Counted from the stretch's first letter, positions 39,101-44,547 are shown. The stretch: DNA of 64,000 nt from Lineus longissimus (GCF_910592395.1 NC_088310.1:8315501-8379500), one strand, 5' to 3'. Program-made: numbers and translations. Notes: generated from the sequence alone by a model not told the origin.

Positions 39101-42100
39101 TTCTTTCACTGAACAGCATTGTCACTCTAACAAAGGTCTTTGAGGTTTCTTACCGATCTTATTTCATTGCCATCTTTCAGGAATCTTTCTGCTGCCCCGT
39201 TAGACGATGCCGCCATTCGATTACGTCCAGGAGTGTCCGCCCACTCAAGCATCAAGCCGACGGAGGCGCTGAAAGAACGGAGCTTTCAGGAGGAGTTGAT
39301 GAGGTTGATCGACCCTGATGTCTCTGAGGCCGACATCAGGGGGCACAGGGAACATAAGGAATATAAGGTGGGGCGTTTGGCTCAGTGAGGAAGGGTCCAC
39401 ACTTGGTAAAAAAGTCTGGGCACGGTTGTAAGAAGGCCTGTTAGATCATTCTTGTCACCCTGATGTTATGAGCTAACATGCTTTCTAACAACTGGGAACA
39501 GGTTTTTGAAGAAATTTTTTTGTCAAAAATTTCATGAAAAAAATCAAGTTCTCAAACAGTGAAATAGTCACAAAAGACGAGCAGTTTTTAAGAAAAATAG
39601 GTCCTGCATAGAATCTATGCTTATAAGACATACGTTTGACGCACAGGAGCCTGGACATCCCTTGGGCATCCATCCTCCACCTTCAGGCACTTGTGTTTGT
39701 GACCTCCCAAAAGCTGTCAGTGACGAGGATTAATTAAAGCAGTCAGTTGATAAAGACTTCTCTCCTCTTTCAGCATTCTAGTCGTCCAACCAGTATGGTA
39801 TCGCCTACTGATTTCAAACAGTTTCCGCGTCTCCAGAGGACGCTGTCCGATGAGAGTATATGTGGTGCTAACACGCCGAGATCCAGCCAGAGATCGTACA
39901 TGTCTGCTGCCGTGAGTGATGTCATCTTTACCCCAAATAGACCAGTACCACCCGTGCCTCAACGATCTGTGGGACTTAGCAAAGAACAAAGGTAAAATTG
40001 CCTCCTTGGAATCATTTTCTTCTTGACGATGGCTTATTTGAAGGTCAATACCGTGATTTAAAACAATATTACCATTTTATCCTGTCTCCAAACATTTTGG
40101 AATCAATTGCGTAAATTAGCCTTGTAGGTGGCATACTAGTTGAGTGACTTGAAGAAAACGTGAGGAAATAAGGTTAAGTGACTTGCCTAATGACAGTTTA
40201 GCACATTGGTCATCGTGTGAGCAGATTGCTAGTATACGGGTCATCTGATACAGATTGCAAGTATACGGGTCATCTGATACAGATTGCAAGTATACGGGTC
40301 ATCTGATACAGATTGCAAGTATACGGGTCATCTGATACAGATTGCACAAATAGCTGACGTCAATACTTGCACCCCCATCACTACAAATTCATGAATTTAT
40401 TTGTGATCTATCGTCATCTTTTCTAGGTTATCGCCGCGGGCTATCACTGGTGGTACCCCAATGAAGAACTTACGGAGCGCCCCACCCGCTCGTCAAGAGC
40501 CTAGTCCTATCATGCCCTTACCAGACAATCCGTCAGACATCACATGGTCACACTTGGTTGATGCTGCAACTAGAGGGCCTCATGTAGAACGTAAGTTCTA
40601 TATTTCCAATTTCCAGTTGCCCTCGCTCCCTTCGCTCTGGATCTATGGACCTTCTAAAGGAAAACAAATACAGACTAAAAACTTTCGGAGGACGATCCTT
40701 TTCCATTCTTTCGCCTCAGGTGTGGAACTCACTACCGTCCACCCTGAGAGCTGCACAGGACGTCAATACTTTCCGCAGAGACTTAAAAACATATTTGTTT
40801 GTGCAAGCTTATGAGCGCCTGTGAACATTGTTCCAGTGATACGGGCGCTATATAAATGACAATTTCATTCATTCATTCACTCTGTGATACTGTCTAGGAG
40901 TGCGTTTTATTTTGCGGTTTTTACGAATGCACTGTCTCAATGCAAACATATAAAGTTAGAAAATGTCAACCCTTATGTCCTGAACATTAAATTTTGGCGG
41001 CAAATGCAATATTTTTGTCCCCAGGTGAAAATGTGCAATTTTAGCGTCACAACAAATTTCACAGTAGATCTCAGGAGTTGTTTCATTCTTTTGTGAAAAT
41101 AGCAATGCTTAACTGATTGAAAAAGTTTTTGCTCGTGACAACACTTTGCTCAATTCTTTTGACACCCGTTCATCTTTGTGAAGAACTCAAGTCTGGACAA
41201 ACCCATGTTCTGGCATCCTGTCAGTCTTTGAGAGCAGAGCTAGTTGCTATAGATTCAAGCACAACATGATGTGTCACCATTTCCTCTATAAGTACTGAAT
41301 ACAATATTTTGAGCAATGGTCTGGCAATTCTGTTAAAACCTATATTCCCCTCTTTCACTTCAGCTGGTCAGATTGATGAATCAACGTCTGCTCGACCGTT
41401 GGATGGTCAGGGTGCTATGGAATCTGACCGCTCACCGTCTAAACCTAAACCCAGCCAGGAACAATCAATGCAAGATAAACTATCTGTCTCAGTCAGAAAC
41501 CATCCATTAAGGTAGGTAACTCAAGCCAATGTAAAAGGGGGAGTGAAACCTCCTGATTATTAGCCAAGGCGCTCTAATCCCTACTCTACCAGCGGTCTCC
41601 CTACATTGTGGTGCTAGAATAAGCAGTGTTGCTCTGGAGATTTGTAAGGTCCTGTTGTTCATTGTGATCTTGAAGGTTTTATTTTGTTAATATTTGAGGC
41701 CATTAACCATGGATCAGTGCTAAAGTACTATATCTCAAGGACCAAATCTCTAAAATACTATTGATGTTGTTGAAAAAGTAAACTACCGTATGTGACCCGT
41801 CTCGGCAAAACTAGGCCAGTGTTGCTCTAAGCTTGGCAGGTTGAGACGGACTGGTTGTTCATTTCACTTTGTCTGCCTTTTGTGAAATCTGTGTATATTA
41901 ATTTCTTCCATTATCACTTGGTGTCATTTAGGCTCATCTTCTATGTGACATGCGTCTGGTTTTTCGGTGACAGGTCACATACATTTTGAAATGAAATGGG
42001 CTATTTGGTGGTACAATGTACCCTCTTTCACTTGACTGAAATGAAAACTAATTTGGTTTTGTTTGTTTGCAGTGCTCCCACTCCTTGGCGTCCGCAGGTT

Positions 42101-42518
42101 GTCCCCAGCAGCCAAAAACAAGATCTAGAGTCAAAATATCATGACCTCCAGGAAGAGCTAGGAAGAGTAAGTTAGTGAGGGAACTTGCCTAAAATGGCTG
42201 TGAAAAGTTGTTTCAATCATTATGTATGCATGAAAAGCAGGAAAAGTGCCTTATTTTGCTCTTTGTGGTAAAGAGAGCTTAAAAAGGCACTTTAAAAGTT
42301 TCCTTTCTATTACATACATGTGCGTTGATGAGTATAATCTGATATCTTTATTAATGTCTGCCTTTGTTTTTTAGGAAAGGAAAGAAAAACAAGAATTAAT
42401 AGCAGAAGTGGAACAGCTCAAGAAAGACAATCTCCGCCTCCAAGAGGAATCGCAAACTGCTGCTGCCCAGCTTAGGAAATTCACCGAATGGTTCTTCAAC
42501 ACGATCGACCGCCAGTGA
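10251..42518 (+). CDS. SIPA1L: SIPA1L-type RapGAP/PDZ protein, C-terminal 19 exons
   Basis: Signal-induced proliferation-associated 1-like (SPAR) proteins stimulate GTP hydrolysis by Rap GTPases and bind actin and junction or synapse scaffolds. Coding exons: 10251-10425, 11798-11901, 13203-13360, 17610-17716, 22023-22157, 22670-22913, 23376-23490, 23668-23921, 25471-25548, 26116-26429, 29219-29280, 30005-30461, 31078-31183, 39181-39367, 39774-39991, 40427-40590, 41364-41511, 42073-42166, 42375-42518. Phases join without a break to 3,264 nt (1,087 codons plus TGA). Order: C-terminal half of RapGAP, conserved linker, PDZ, low-complexity Ser-rich region, RTLSDES block, [16 protein letters not shown] block, leucine-rich coiled coil ending [12 protein letters not shown]. 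Vertebrates have three paralogues; which one this matches most closely cannot be decided here. The N-terminal half is missing, and a 6.6-kb DIRS-like element occupies the intron between exons 13 and 14. Confidence 0.95.
10426..11797. other. SIPA1L intron, nothing recognised
   Basis: The intron runs from GTAAGT to GTTTCAG. The short reading frames inside are not conserved-looking, and no mobile element was recognised. Confidence 0.7.
11798..11901 (+). CDS. SIPA1L: SIPA1L exon 2 of window: RapGAP catalytic region
   Basis: It encodes [20 protein letters not shown] followed by [14 protein letters not shown], among the most conserved parts of RapGAP domains. Phase 1 in, phase 0 out. The acceptor is TTTCAG and the donor GTATGT. 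Confidence 0.96.
13203..13360 (+). CDS. SIPA1L: SIPA1L exon 3 of window: RapGAP catalytic helix and C-terminal part
   Basis: It encodes [20 protein letters not shown] and then [15 protein letters not shown]. The [11 protein letters not shown] stretch includes the asparagine (Asn in GND) known in Rap1GAP as the catalytic 'Asn thumb', so catalytic competence is expected. Phase 0 in, phase 2 out, donor GTAGGT. Confidence 0.97.
13403..13846. repeat. Tandem duplication, about 223-bp unit, two near-identical copies
   Basis: Copy one (13403-13625) and copy two (13626-13846) both start AGGACATGATATTGGACG and end TGGTTCTACTGTGTTA. They differ by a 4-bp indel and a few bases. The second half of each unit is a piece of the CAGTAGAACC-type MITE family found elsewhere in the window. 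Confidence 0.85.
14108..14520. repeat. 59-bp tandem repeat, seven copies, built from a MITE end
   Basis: The motif AGTACAATAGAACC recurs at 14108, 14167, 14226, 14285, 14344, 14403 and 14462, an exact 59-bp period. Each unit carries the left terminal sequence of the GAACCTCTCTATTAAGGACA MITE family. The last unit runs on into a full element ending at 14648. Confidence 0.92.
14462..14648. mobile_element. MITE with TAGAACCTCTCTATTAAGG-type ends
   Basis: The element has terminal inverted similarity, GAACCTCTCTATTAAGGAC on the left and TATTAAGAGAGGTTCCACTG on the right, followed by TA. The inner sequence repeats the same theme (TGTCCT...AGAGAGGT). TA target sites with CAGTGGAACC-like ends suggest the Tc1/mariner-pogo group. 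It is non-autonomous, with no transposase. Confidence 0.7.
16367..16484. repeat. Fold-back with 34-bp arms
   Basis: The left arm (16367-16400, GGGTGATATGAATAAAGAC...) and the right arm (16451-16484) are inverted copies with one mismatch, separated by a 50-bp loop. It could be a very short MITE or a hairpin-RNA source. There is no coding content. Confidence 0.85.
17610..17716 (+). CDS. SIPA1L: SIPA1L exon 4 of window: end of RapGAP region
   Basis: It encodes [20 protein letters not shown] and then [14 protein letters not shown], a conserved SIPA1L segment. Phase 2 in, phase 1 out; acceptor GTTTCAG, donor GTAAGA. Confidence 0.95.
17775..17941. mobile_element. MITE copy, TA-flanked
   Basis: The left end is CAGTGGAACCCC and the right end AGAGAGGTTCTACTG, with TA directly outside both ends (17773-17774 and 17942-17943). 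It belongs to the same family as the element at 14462. It starts 58 bp after the exon 4 donor. Confidence 0.8.
19474..20415. repeat. 88-bp minisatellite, 10-11 copies, each with a CRE-like site
   Basis: The 88-bp unit contains GGGAGTCTCTTCAGGAATGA, then TGTGCTGTGACATCAGCTTC, then a CTTTTCCTTCTGAG stretch and a GAGAGAAAAAAATGCT stretch. Copies are more than 95% alike by eye. Almost every unit carries TGACATCA, and two (19780-19787 and 20396-20403) carry the perfect CRE palindrome TGACGTCA. It lies in the SIPA1L intron between exons 4 and 5. Confidence 0.95.
22023..22157 (+). CDS. SIPA1L: SIPA1L exon 5 of window: linker helix
   Basis: It encodes [20 protein letters not shown] then [20 protein letters not shown], typical of the segment after the RapGAP domain. 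Phase 1 in and out; acceptor AATTTCAG, donor GTGAGT. Most of this exon is tandemly duplicated immediately downstream. Confidence 0.95.
   Translation, partial: SSMQRMLCTGRRSLLRWLCELAKNTSKVLLLITPQILLLRRGQN
22039..22336. repeat. Perfect 149-bp tandem duplication covering most of SIPA1L exon 5
   Basis: Bases 22039-22187 are repeated without visible difference at 22188-22336. The unit contains the 3' part of exon 5, its GTGAGT donor and the start of the intron. The second copy lacks the real acceptor and the first 16 bases of the exon, so it would normally remain in the intron. Confidence 0.95.
22158..22669. other. SIPA1L intron holding the duplicated exon 5 fragment
   Basis: Apart from the second copy of the 149-bp duplication, this short intron has only AT-rich sequence before the TCCTAG acceptor. 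Confidence 0.8.
22670..22913 (+). CDS. SIPA1L: SIPA1L exon 6 of window: region between RapGAP and PDZ
   Basis: It encodes a basic stretch ([12 protein letters not shown]), then [40 protein letters not shown], and ends [12 protein letters not shown]. The CLLGIS and VIGWTS motifs are conserved in SIPA1 family proteins. Phase 1 in, phase 2 out. Confidence 0.96.
23376..23490 (+). CDS. SIPA1L: SIPA1L exon 7 of window: pre-PDZ segment
   Basis: It encodes [20 protein letters not shown] and then [17 protein letters not shown], matching the segment that leads into the PDZ domain in this family. Phase 2 in, phase 0 out; acceptor TTCCAG, donor GTGAGT. Confidence 0.94.
23668..23921 (+). CDS. SIPA1L: SIPA1L exon 8 of window: PDZ domain
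   Basis: One exon carries essentially the whole PDZ domain: [20 protein letters not shown], then [40 protein letters not shown] and [17 protein letters not shown]. The carboxylate-binding loop reads LGQLGF, an unusual variant typical of SIPA1L PDZ domains. Phase 0 in, phase 2 out, donor GTAAGT. Confidence 0.97.
24064..25230. mobile_element. Dispersed repeat starting with GCTCACCT hairpin and (GTC)n
   Basis: It starts with an inverted repeat, TAGCTCACCTC then GAGGTGAGCT, followed by a (GTC)n tract (about 24106-24200). Three diverged units of roughly 300 bp follow, sharing TGGCACGTTTC, GACCACCAGGGGG or similar, and a CAAGGTCACAGAGGTC block. It ends near GAGGTGAGCAC. From memory, elements starting with this hairpin plus (GTC)n are common in molluscs, brachiopods and cephalochordates. 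It lies in the intron after the PDZ exon. The exact edges are uncertain. Confidence 0.7.
24106..24200. repeat. (GTC)n microsatellite
   Basis: The tract is about 28 triplets of GTC/TCG with two short interruptions. It reads as poly-Ser in one frame, but that frame is not framed by splice sites. Confidence 0.97.
25471..25548 (+). CDS. SIPA1L: SIPA1L exon 9 of window: short post-PDZ exon
   Basis: It is 78 nt, phase 2 in and out, encoding [25 protein letters not shown]. Clean TTTTACAG acceptor and GTACGT donor. Because the length is a multiple of three, it could be skipped without shifting the frame. Sequence conservation is less obvious here than in the PDZ exon. Confidence 0.82.
26116..26429 (+). 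CDS. SIPA1L: SIPA1L exon 10 of window: Ser-rich exon with YxDIN repeats
   Basis: It encodes [20 protein letters not shown] and then two near-copies of an SSRQSQxKDYxDIN unit, followed by a Ser/Asn-rich tail. Phase 2 in, phase 1 out; acceptor TTTTCAG, donor GTAAGT. The reading frame stays open just past the donor and ends at 26446, which would give a truncated form if the intron were retained. Confidence 0.88.
26458..26632. mobile_element. MITE copy 28 bp after a SIPA1L donor
   Basis: CAGTAGAACCTCTCTATTAA on the left and GGATGGTTCCACTG on the right mark a copy of the CAGTGGAACC family, with TGTCCT/AGAGAGG internal blocks. It is inserted 28 bp downstream of the exon 10 splice donor. Confidence 0.75.
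29125..29185. repeat. Two tandem 30-bp stem-loops next to a 3' splice site
   Basis: Two 31-bp repeats each form a hairpin: CGTCTGC paired with GCAGACG (29125-29154), then CGTCTGCTTG paired with CAAGCAGACG (29156-29185). The acceptor AG of the next SIPA1L exon is 33 bp downstream. Confidence 0.85.
29219..29280 (+). CDS. SIPA1L: SIPA1L exon 11 of window: [18 protein letters not shown] exon
   Basis: A 62-nt exon encoding [20 protein letters not shown]. It is embedded between low-complexity parts. Phase 1 in, phase 0 out; acceptor TTTGCAG, donor GTAGGC. Confidence 0.88.
30005..30461 (+). CDS. SIPA1L: SIPA1L exon 12 of window: Ser/His-rich region
   Basis: It starts [20 protein letters not shown], comparable to the EKWYDGD region of vertebrate SIPA1L proteins, continues with a Ser-rich disordered stretch, and contains a histidine run ([12 protein letters not shown]). 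Phase 0 in, phase 1 out; acceptor TTTTTCAG, weaker donor GTTGGT. Confidence 0.88.
30482..30646. mobile_element. MITE copy just after the SIPA1L exon 12 donor
   Basis: The left end CAATGAAACCTCTCTTAGC and right end AGAGAGGTTCTACT show the same family as at 17775, more decayed. It starts 20 bp after the GTTGGT donor. Confidence 0.65.
31078..31183 (+). CDS. SIPA1L: SIPA1L exon 13 of window
   Basis: It encodes [20 protein letters not shown] then [15 protein letters not shown]. Phase 1 in, phase 2 out; acceptor TTCCAG, strong GTAAGT donor. It is the last exon before the DIRS-like insertion. Confidence 0.88.
31655..31842. repeat. DIRS left inverted terminal repeat
   Basis: It begins near CATTTTGTGTCATTCAAAC and ends TCTTTACTCTTG, including a GC-rich CGGCCGCCAGGCGGCGCC core and an AATTTTCTAAAGGGAGAACT segment. 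The reverse complement recurs at the right end with one clear internal difference; the outermost 20 bases differ, as is common in DIRS elements. Confidence 0.92.
32138..34426 (+). CDS. DIRS ORF1, gag-like protein (762 aa)
   Basis: The first ORF of the element. Residues 1-30 are hydrophobic; residues about 40-400 are Pro/Ser-rich and probably disordered. A helical region (about 540-680, with [15 protein letters not shown] and [20 protein letters not shown]) is followed by a basic tail ending RPRGAGRKR. No zinc knuckle or protease motif is visible. By position it should package element RNA, but the sequence does not prove this. The next annotated methionines are beyond residue 230, so the start at 32138 is taken from the first ATG of the open frame. 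It overlaps ORF2 by 59 nt in another frame. Confidence 0.85.
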   Translation: MFSFPLIIASFLAYLGFPVFLLSLVPFFIWRTPPTASFVSPQRNASGGGKRAAKTPKPSSGSVSGHITRRSSKPPATTPSVSRVPVPAAAAKDAGSDIINVCGPKGDLHPISLQGFNIPRTSGNLPVPLSSAPPSTSPLYPREHPASGPPIAVPVTDAGSRFSVTEDSTGGFSQSLLRNNPSPHGHSRVGPDLITPPPKRHASSVTAFLPSVPPSKRASGSSIPAKELRAFPVSDFVLPEMQAPSYVGQPLGWNQPEVPPPPRSRGVVPMERATQREHLNSGSEYGQLPLPEDPFARTYGFQGSLMRSPSPQPPVVERSRTSGPEPESGQQLSQLIQMVAGLSDRLSHLEQGSGSSGAPGPIGYPPSDSSILEEFSENESSQPGYRSPNQEELSPEEASILSDMRTLRSLIRAYLPQDLCPTPPELPALSTPTFSLWGQEVDPNPQVSQGSTRALEFLPPSPSVLAVSELLERTIRDSQGAHQRTSIPVLPAVGPEAWCKPGKLFTAQLPPVRQYRADYYRVSSAGCPAAASTSILKDDVQLDQLVPRVTSSSAYRDLRAQEGLAKNTLAVLSYAEHTNLALARSLKDNESLSDDTKSLVTSLSHSIRHAIALSAKTAANSVLLRRDAALGSLNVIRSLQLEGALRTAPMDGSFLFADSVQEAAQAQKDWDKLYAPTATQRAKTSLPNARKIERPQQASGSIPYARQVLPRPTPPSQPAPAGSFRREAEGRRTGKRKNTSSNQGGSGPTKHSFRPRGAGRKR
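34368..36530 (+). CDS. DIRS ORF2: reverse transcriptase, RNase H and methyltransferase-like region (720 aa)
   Basis: It copies element RNA into DNA. Reverse transcriptase: [21 protein letters not shown] (about residues 123-143), first catalytic Asp in SMDLMDAY (171-178), [10 protein letters not shown] (204-213) and the YLDDW active site (237-241). RNase [12 protein letters not shown] (Asp 405), EMKAV (Glu 439), FSDNSTVV (Asp 464) and [15 protein letters not shown] (Asp 515). Residues 545-660 ([36 protein letters not shown]) match the region that follows RNase H in DIRS elements and is often described as methyltransferase-like. All key residues are present. The 3' end overlaps the recombinase ORF. 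Confidence 0.94.
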   Translation: MDPVRLSTPFAQGVLAGRGDSPLLSPPGRKKEPTPVVGGRLQKFADIWDDWCPKGSPVPNMLRYGVKLDFNRTPPTTIYPTPVQPPKDPVKASALQAEVATLLEKQAIQVLQDPCSPGFYSHVFLVPKKAGTWRLIIDLSRLNTFLNVPHFKMETTRSIATAIQPNDWAVSMDLMDAYLHVPIHPDYQHFLRFHYEGKTYQFRALPFGLASAPLIFTMIVTAFVAPFHVMGFKLHHYLDDWLLRCKSRELLLQQLQVLKQKVVSAGWIINETKSEFIPSQDFVYVGVRFLTAIGKMLPPLDRIKKILHLVAEFRGRTQAPARRCLSLLGLLNSAADQIPLGRLYMRPIQMFLMSLWKPHRDPLDKLVLIPQYLLKNVWNFWESETRLQSGVDLAPPPPEVSLFTDASLLGWGAHLNNGDMSIRGLWTREETILPINILEMKAVLLAVRALSLRLKNRRVTLFSDNSTVVAYVRRQGGTKSGILCQLTWELYHLCADLGVSICARHIPGNRNILADALSRQNKLVQTEWTLHQEIVDDLCRLWQSPKVDLFATRLNNRLPIYYSPLPDEEALEVDSLTASWVGLNAYAFPPLPLIQPVLNKILTSHPVRITLIAPCWPNQAWFPALLELLIDHPRSLPTWKHLLWHPLGRCYHQNPGFFKFHAWNLSSCISTREAFRTSLSSACPHLKGGLPLMCIKESGLPSLPGAGRTELIRSLPLYTD
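36314..37421 (+). pseudogene. DIRS ORF3: tyrosine recombinase with one frameshift
   Basis: The recombinase would integrate the circular DNA intermediate. The frame from ATG 36314 has an N-terminal core-binding region ([27 protein letters not shown]) and the first catalytic Arg in [13 protein letters not shown] (about 36827-36862). It then runs into a stop at 37205-37207. The homologous sequence continues in the next frame (37161-37421) with the HxxR motif (HEVR, 37236-37247) and the tyrosine nucleophile in FSRFYLRD (37344-37346). The frame change falls between about 37140 and 37165, so the protein is split between its catalytic residues. A sequencing error could explain it. The start codon is inferred: upstream sequence in this frame is an antisense-free shadow of the RT gene. 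Confidence 0.88.
37852..37949. repeat. DIRS internal complementary region
   Basis: The 98 bp consist of two halves. The first (ATGCAAAAGTGTTCC... to ACAAAATG) is the reverse complement of the left outer end. The second (CCCATTTCC... to TATGGAACAC) is the reverse complement of the right outer end. It also folds on itself through GTGTTCCATAGGTAAGT and ACTTACCTATGGAACAC. In DIRS1 this region templates completion of the ends and forms the circle junction. Confidence 0.93.
37997..38213. repeat. DIRS right inverted terminal repeat
   Basis: It starts CAAGAGTAAAGACT and mirrors the left repeat through the GC-rich core to CATAGGTAAG. The last 40-50 bp (AACTAACAAAATGGCC onward) are specific to this end and appear in the internal complementary region. 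Confidence 0.92.
39181..39367 (+). CDS. SIPA1L: SIPA1L exon 14 of window
   Basis: It encodes [20 protein letters not shown] and ends near [13 protein letters not shown], matching the family's conserved 'EEDLKKLID' segment. Phase 2 in, phase 0 out; acceptor CTTTCAG, donor GTGGGG. It is the first exon after the DIRS insertion. Confidence 0.92.
39774..39991 (+). CDS. SIPA1L: SIPA1L exon 15 of window: RTLSDES block
   Basis: It contains [20 protein letters not shown] and then [18 protein letters not shown]. The RTLSDES motif is a hallmark of SIPA1L C-terminal regions (RTLSDES as a likely basophilic-kinase/14-3-3 style site is inference). Phase 0 in, phase 2 out. Confidence 0.94.
40220..40347. repeat. 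29-bp tandem repeat, four and a half copies
   Basis: The unit CAGATTGCAAGTATACGGGT plus CATCTGATA repeats with one substitution in the first copy. It lies in the intron between exons 15 and 16, about 80 bp before the acceptor. Confidence 0.95.
40427..40590 (+). CDS. SIPA1L: SIPA1L exon 16 of window: [16 protein letters not shown] block
   Basis: It encodes [20 protein letters not shown] followed by [20 protein letters not shown]. The MPLPD...W..LVDAA pattern is conserved across SIPA1L proteins. Phase 2 in, phase 1 out; acceptor TTTCTAG, donor GTAAGT. Confidence 0.95.
40620..40880 (+). mobile_element. 3' end of a non-LTR retrotransposon (CR1/L2-like)
   Basis: A frame ending at TGA 40822-40824 encodes [20 protein letters not shown] followed by [10 protein letters not shown], the typical tail of LINE reverse transcriptases (WNSLP...LKTYLF). 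A short 3' tail with CGCTATATAAATGACAAT and a TTCATTCATTCATTCA microsatellite follows. Only about 260 bp of the element is present, starting about 30 bp after the SIPA1L exon 16 donor: a 5'-truncated insertion in sense orientation. Confidence 0.85.
41364..41511 (+). CDS. SIPA1L: SIPA1L exon 17 of window
   Basis: It encodes [20 protein letters not shown] and [20 protein letters not shown], a disordered linker before the coiled coil. Phase 1 in, phase 2 out; acceptor CACTTCAG, donor GTAGGT. Confidence 0.88.
41791..41990 (+). mobile_element. About 200-bp MITE, TGTGACCCGTC ends, copy 1
   Basis: It starts TGTGACCCGTCTCGG and ends GACAGGTCACA, an inverted-repeat pair. Internal blocks AAGCTTGGCAGGTTGAGA and GTGTCATTTAGGCTCATCTT are shared with copies at 42539 and 48031. 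It lies in the intron before SIPA1L exon 18. Confidence 0.85.
42073..42166 (+). CDS. SIPA1L: SIPA1L exon 18 of window: start of coiled coil
   Basis: It encodes [20 protein letters not shown] followed by [12 protein letters not shown], the first heptads of the C-terminal coiled coil. Phase 2 in, phase 0 out; acceptor TTGCAG, donor GTAAGT. Confidence 0.93.
42375..42518 (+). CDS. SIPA1L: SIPA1L terminal exon: coiled coil and stop
   Basis: It encodes [20 protein letters not shown], then [20 protein letters not shown] and FNTIDRQ, followed by TGA 42516-42518. NLRLQEESQ and KFTEW.F.TID are near-identical to the ends of vertebrate SIPA1L proteins, fixing both the family and the stop. Confidence 0.97.
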   Translation, partial: ERKEKQELIAEVEQLKKDNLRLQEESQTAAAQLRKFTEWFFNTIDRQ

Positions 42519-42538
42519 CAGTTGTGTTGGTCAACATT

Positions 42539-42726
42539 TGTGACCCGTCAAGGCAAAAGGAGGTGCATGCCGCTCAGAAGATGAGCCTAAATAACACCAG
42601 GTGATGATGGAAGAAATTGATGTCCTCAGATTTCACAAAAGGCAGACAACAATCATATAACAGCAGCCCGTCTCTACCTGCCAAGCTGAGAGTGACATGT
42701 GCCTGGTTCTGCTTTGACGGGTCACA
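42539..42726 (-). mobile_element. MITE with TGTGACCCGTC ends, copy 2, inverted, in the 3' UTR
   Basis: It is an opposite-orientation copy of the element at 41791, beginning 20 bp after the SIPA1L stop codon. Shared blocks appear in reverse complement (AAGATGAGCCTAAATAACAC; TCTACCTGCCAAGCT). Together with copy 1 it brackets the last two exons. Confidence 0.87.
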
Positions 42727-43744
42727 TATTGACTTTAAACATCAGGGTTGATTCATTCCCTTCTGCAGGGTGCGATTGTTGTGATATACATGTATGCACC
42801 AGGGCTGTTGAGTTTTTGATTCATGAATTCAAATGTTAAACTCACGACTGCTAACCGGCCTTCTTTATTAGCAGACGGGCTGTGATGGATTCCTATCCAT
42901 TTAGGCTTAAGAGAGGGATAAGAGGGAAACTTCAATAACTGCTACATTATGTTCATGAGAATTCCTTCTTGTTTGTACATTCCTTTCATTATGTAGGTCT
43001 TAGAGAAATATGTTGAGTCTCTGGAGGTTTATTCAATTATCAGACACGAGAGATAGTTATGCAAATTTCATTTTGTTGTAACTTTGTTTAATAGCGCTGT
43101 AGTGTTTTGGAGTGTTGGTAAATTGGCCTGACTTGGCTGCAGGTATTGTGGGAAGGCAAATTGAAATCAGTGAGGGTTCTTAAACGTTGCTTGTCAAAGG
43201 GTACTTTACTGCAAGTACCAATGTGAACCACTTTGCCTCAATGGAGCGCTTTGGCAGTTCAGTGCATCATGAGGTGGAGTGTCGTGACTTCATTAACTGC
43301 AAATGTGCTCCATCAAAGCCCAAATTGCTGCCAAAATGATGTTGAAGTCATTAAGTAAGACAAATCAATATTGGTCTGTTTCTTTTTTTTCTTATCCATG
43401 AGTAATTTTTGGAGGTACGCCTCCCTGCCAACCATTTTGTTTTGTAATCAGATGATCCAAAATTGTTGTTCATTTGTTGTAATTTGAAACAGTTTATGTA
43501 ATTACGGTGTCATTCAGGATTTGTGAATACAAAACTTTGTCCTAATACCAAAAGTCTCAGTATTGAAAAATGTGCTTGATGTACCAGGAACTTGTCTTGT
43601 GATTTGACTCCCGTTCATTGCCAATCATTTTACTGGTATCCCATATAGACGTTTACTGGGCATCCTATAAAGGTAGCTGTCTTAAACTAGACAGAAAGGG
43701 CCCAGAAGTTGGATTAGGCCTACATTGAAATGGATGATTTGAAA

Positions 43745-44035
43745 CCTAGACCAATTCTTCTCTTCAAGACACAGTGCACAGTGCAGAGCGTTTACACAGT
43801 CCACAGTGCATAGTGCTTGCAAAGTGCCCTGGGCAGAGCGCTTACTGGGTGCATAGTGCTTAAATACTGTACAGTGCATAGGGCTTACACAGTGCACAGT
43901 GCATAGGGCTTACACAGTGCACAGTGCATAGGGCTTACACAGTGCACAGTGCATAGCGCGTACATAGTCCACAGGGCAGAGCACTTTGACAGTGCACTGT
44001 GCATCGTGCACACAGTGCACTGTGCTTATTTAGTA
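43745..44035. repeat. Irregular tandem repeat rich in CAGTGCACAGTGCATAG
   Basis: About ten units of 24-26 bp share GCTTACACAGTGCACAGTGC and vary in spacing. The GTGCAC core is palindromic, so the array can form many short hairpins. Confidence 0.88.
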
Positions 44036-44541
44036 CTCATTGAACCTACATATCAATTTGATAGTTTCTCCGTCCAATTCTTCACGACTGTTACAACAGG
44101 TCCATTGTTTTCGACTCATCATGCGCTTTTAAATATGTCGTCTGCTATAGCTGGTGTTGCCAATATAGAAACTCAACGGGCCTGATTATCAGAGATTTGA
44201 CGACCATCATGTTATCTTAGATTTATACATTGAACATCCTTTGTTTGACGTTTTAGATGGCGACATTCCTTATTGTGACATTTTTGTTCCAATCATATCT
44301 TTAATTGGACATAGTCGGTGTTATATCGAAATTACCAGCACCAGGAGTGGTTTCCCAAATTTAAATGAATATTTTTGTATTGTTCAATTGTTAAAGGGAT
44401 TATTTGGTTCAAGACATATCGCAAATCTACAATCCATTCCATTGAAAAACATATCATAGAAATGTGTCAACTCCAGCTGTTTTGTACCAAATTTCATCCA
44501 AAATGTCTGTCTGCTCTGGTGAATGTGAAAGGACAAGAAAC

Positions 44542-44547
44542 AATAAA
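44542..44547 (+). terminator. Candidate poly(A) signal for SIPA1L
   Basis: AATAAA preceded by non-coding sequence about 2 kb after the stop codon. It is only a candidate; the transcript end cannot be fixed without RNA evidence. Confidence 0.35.
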
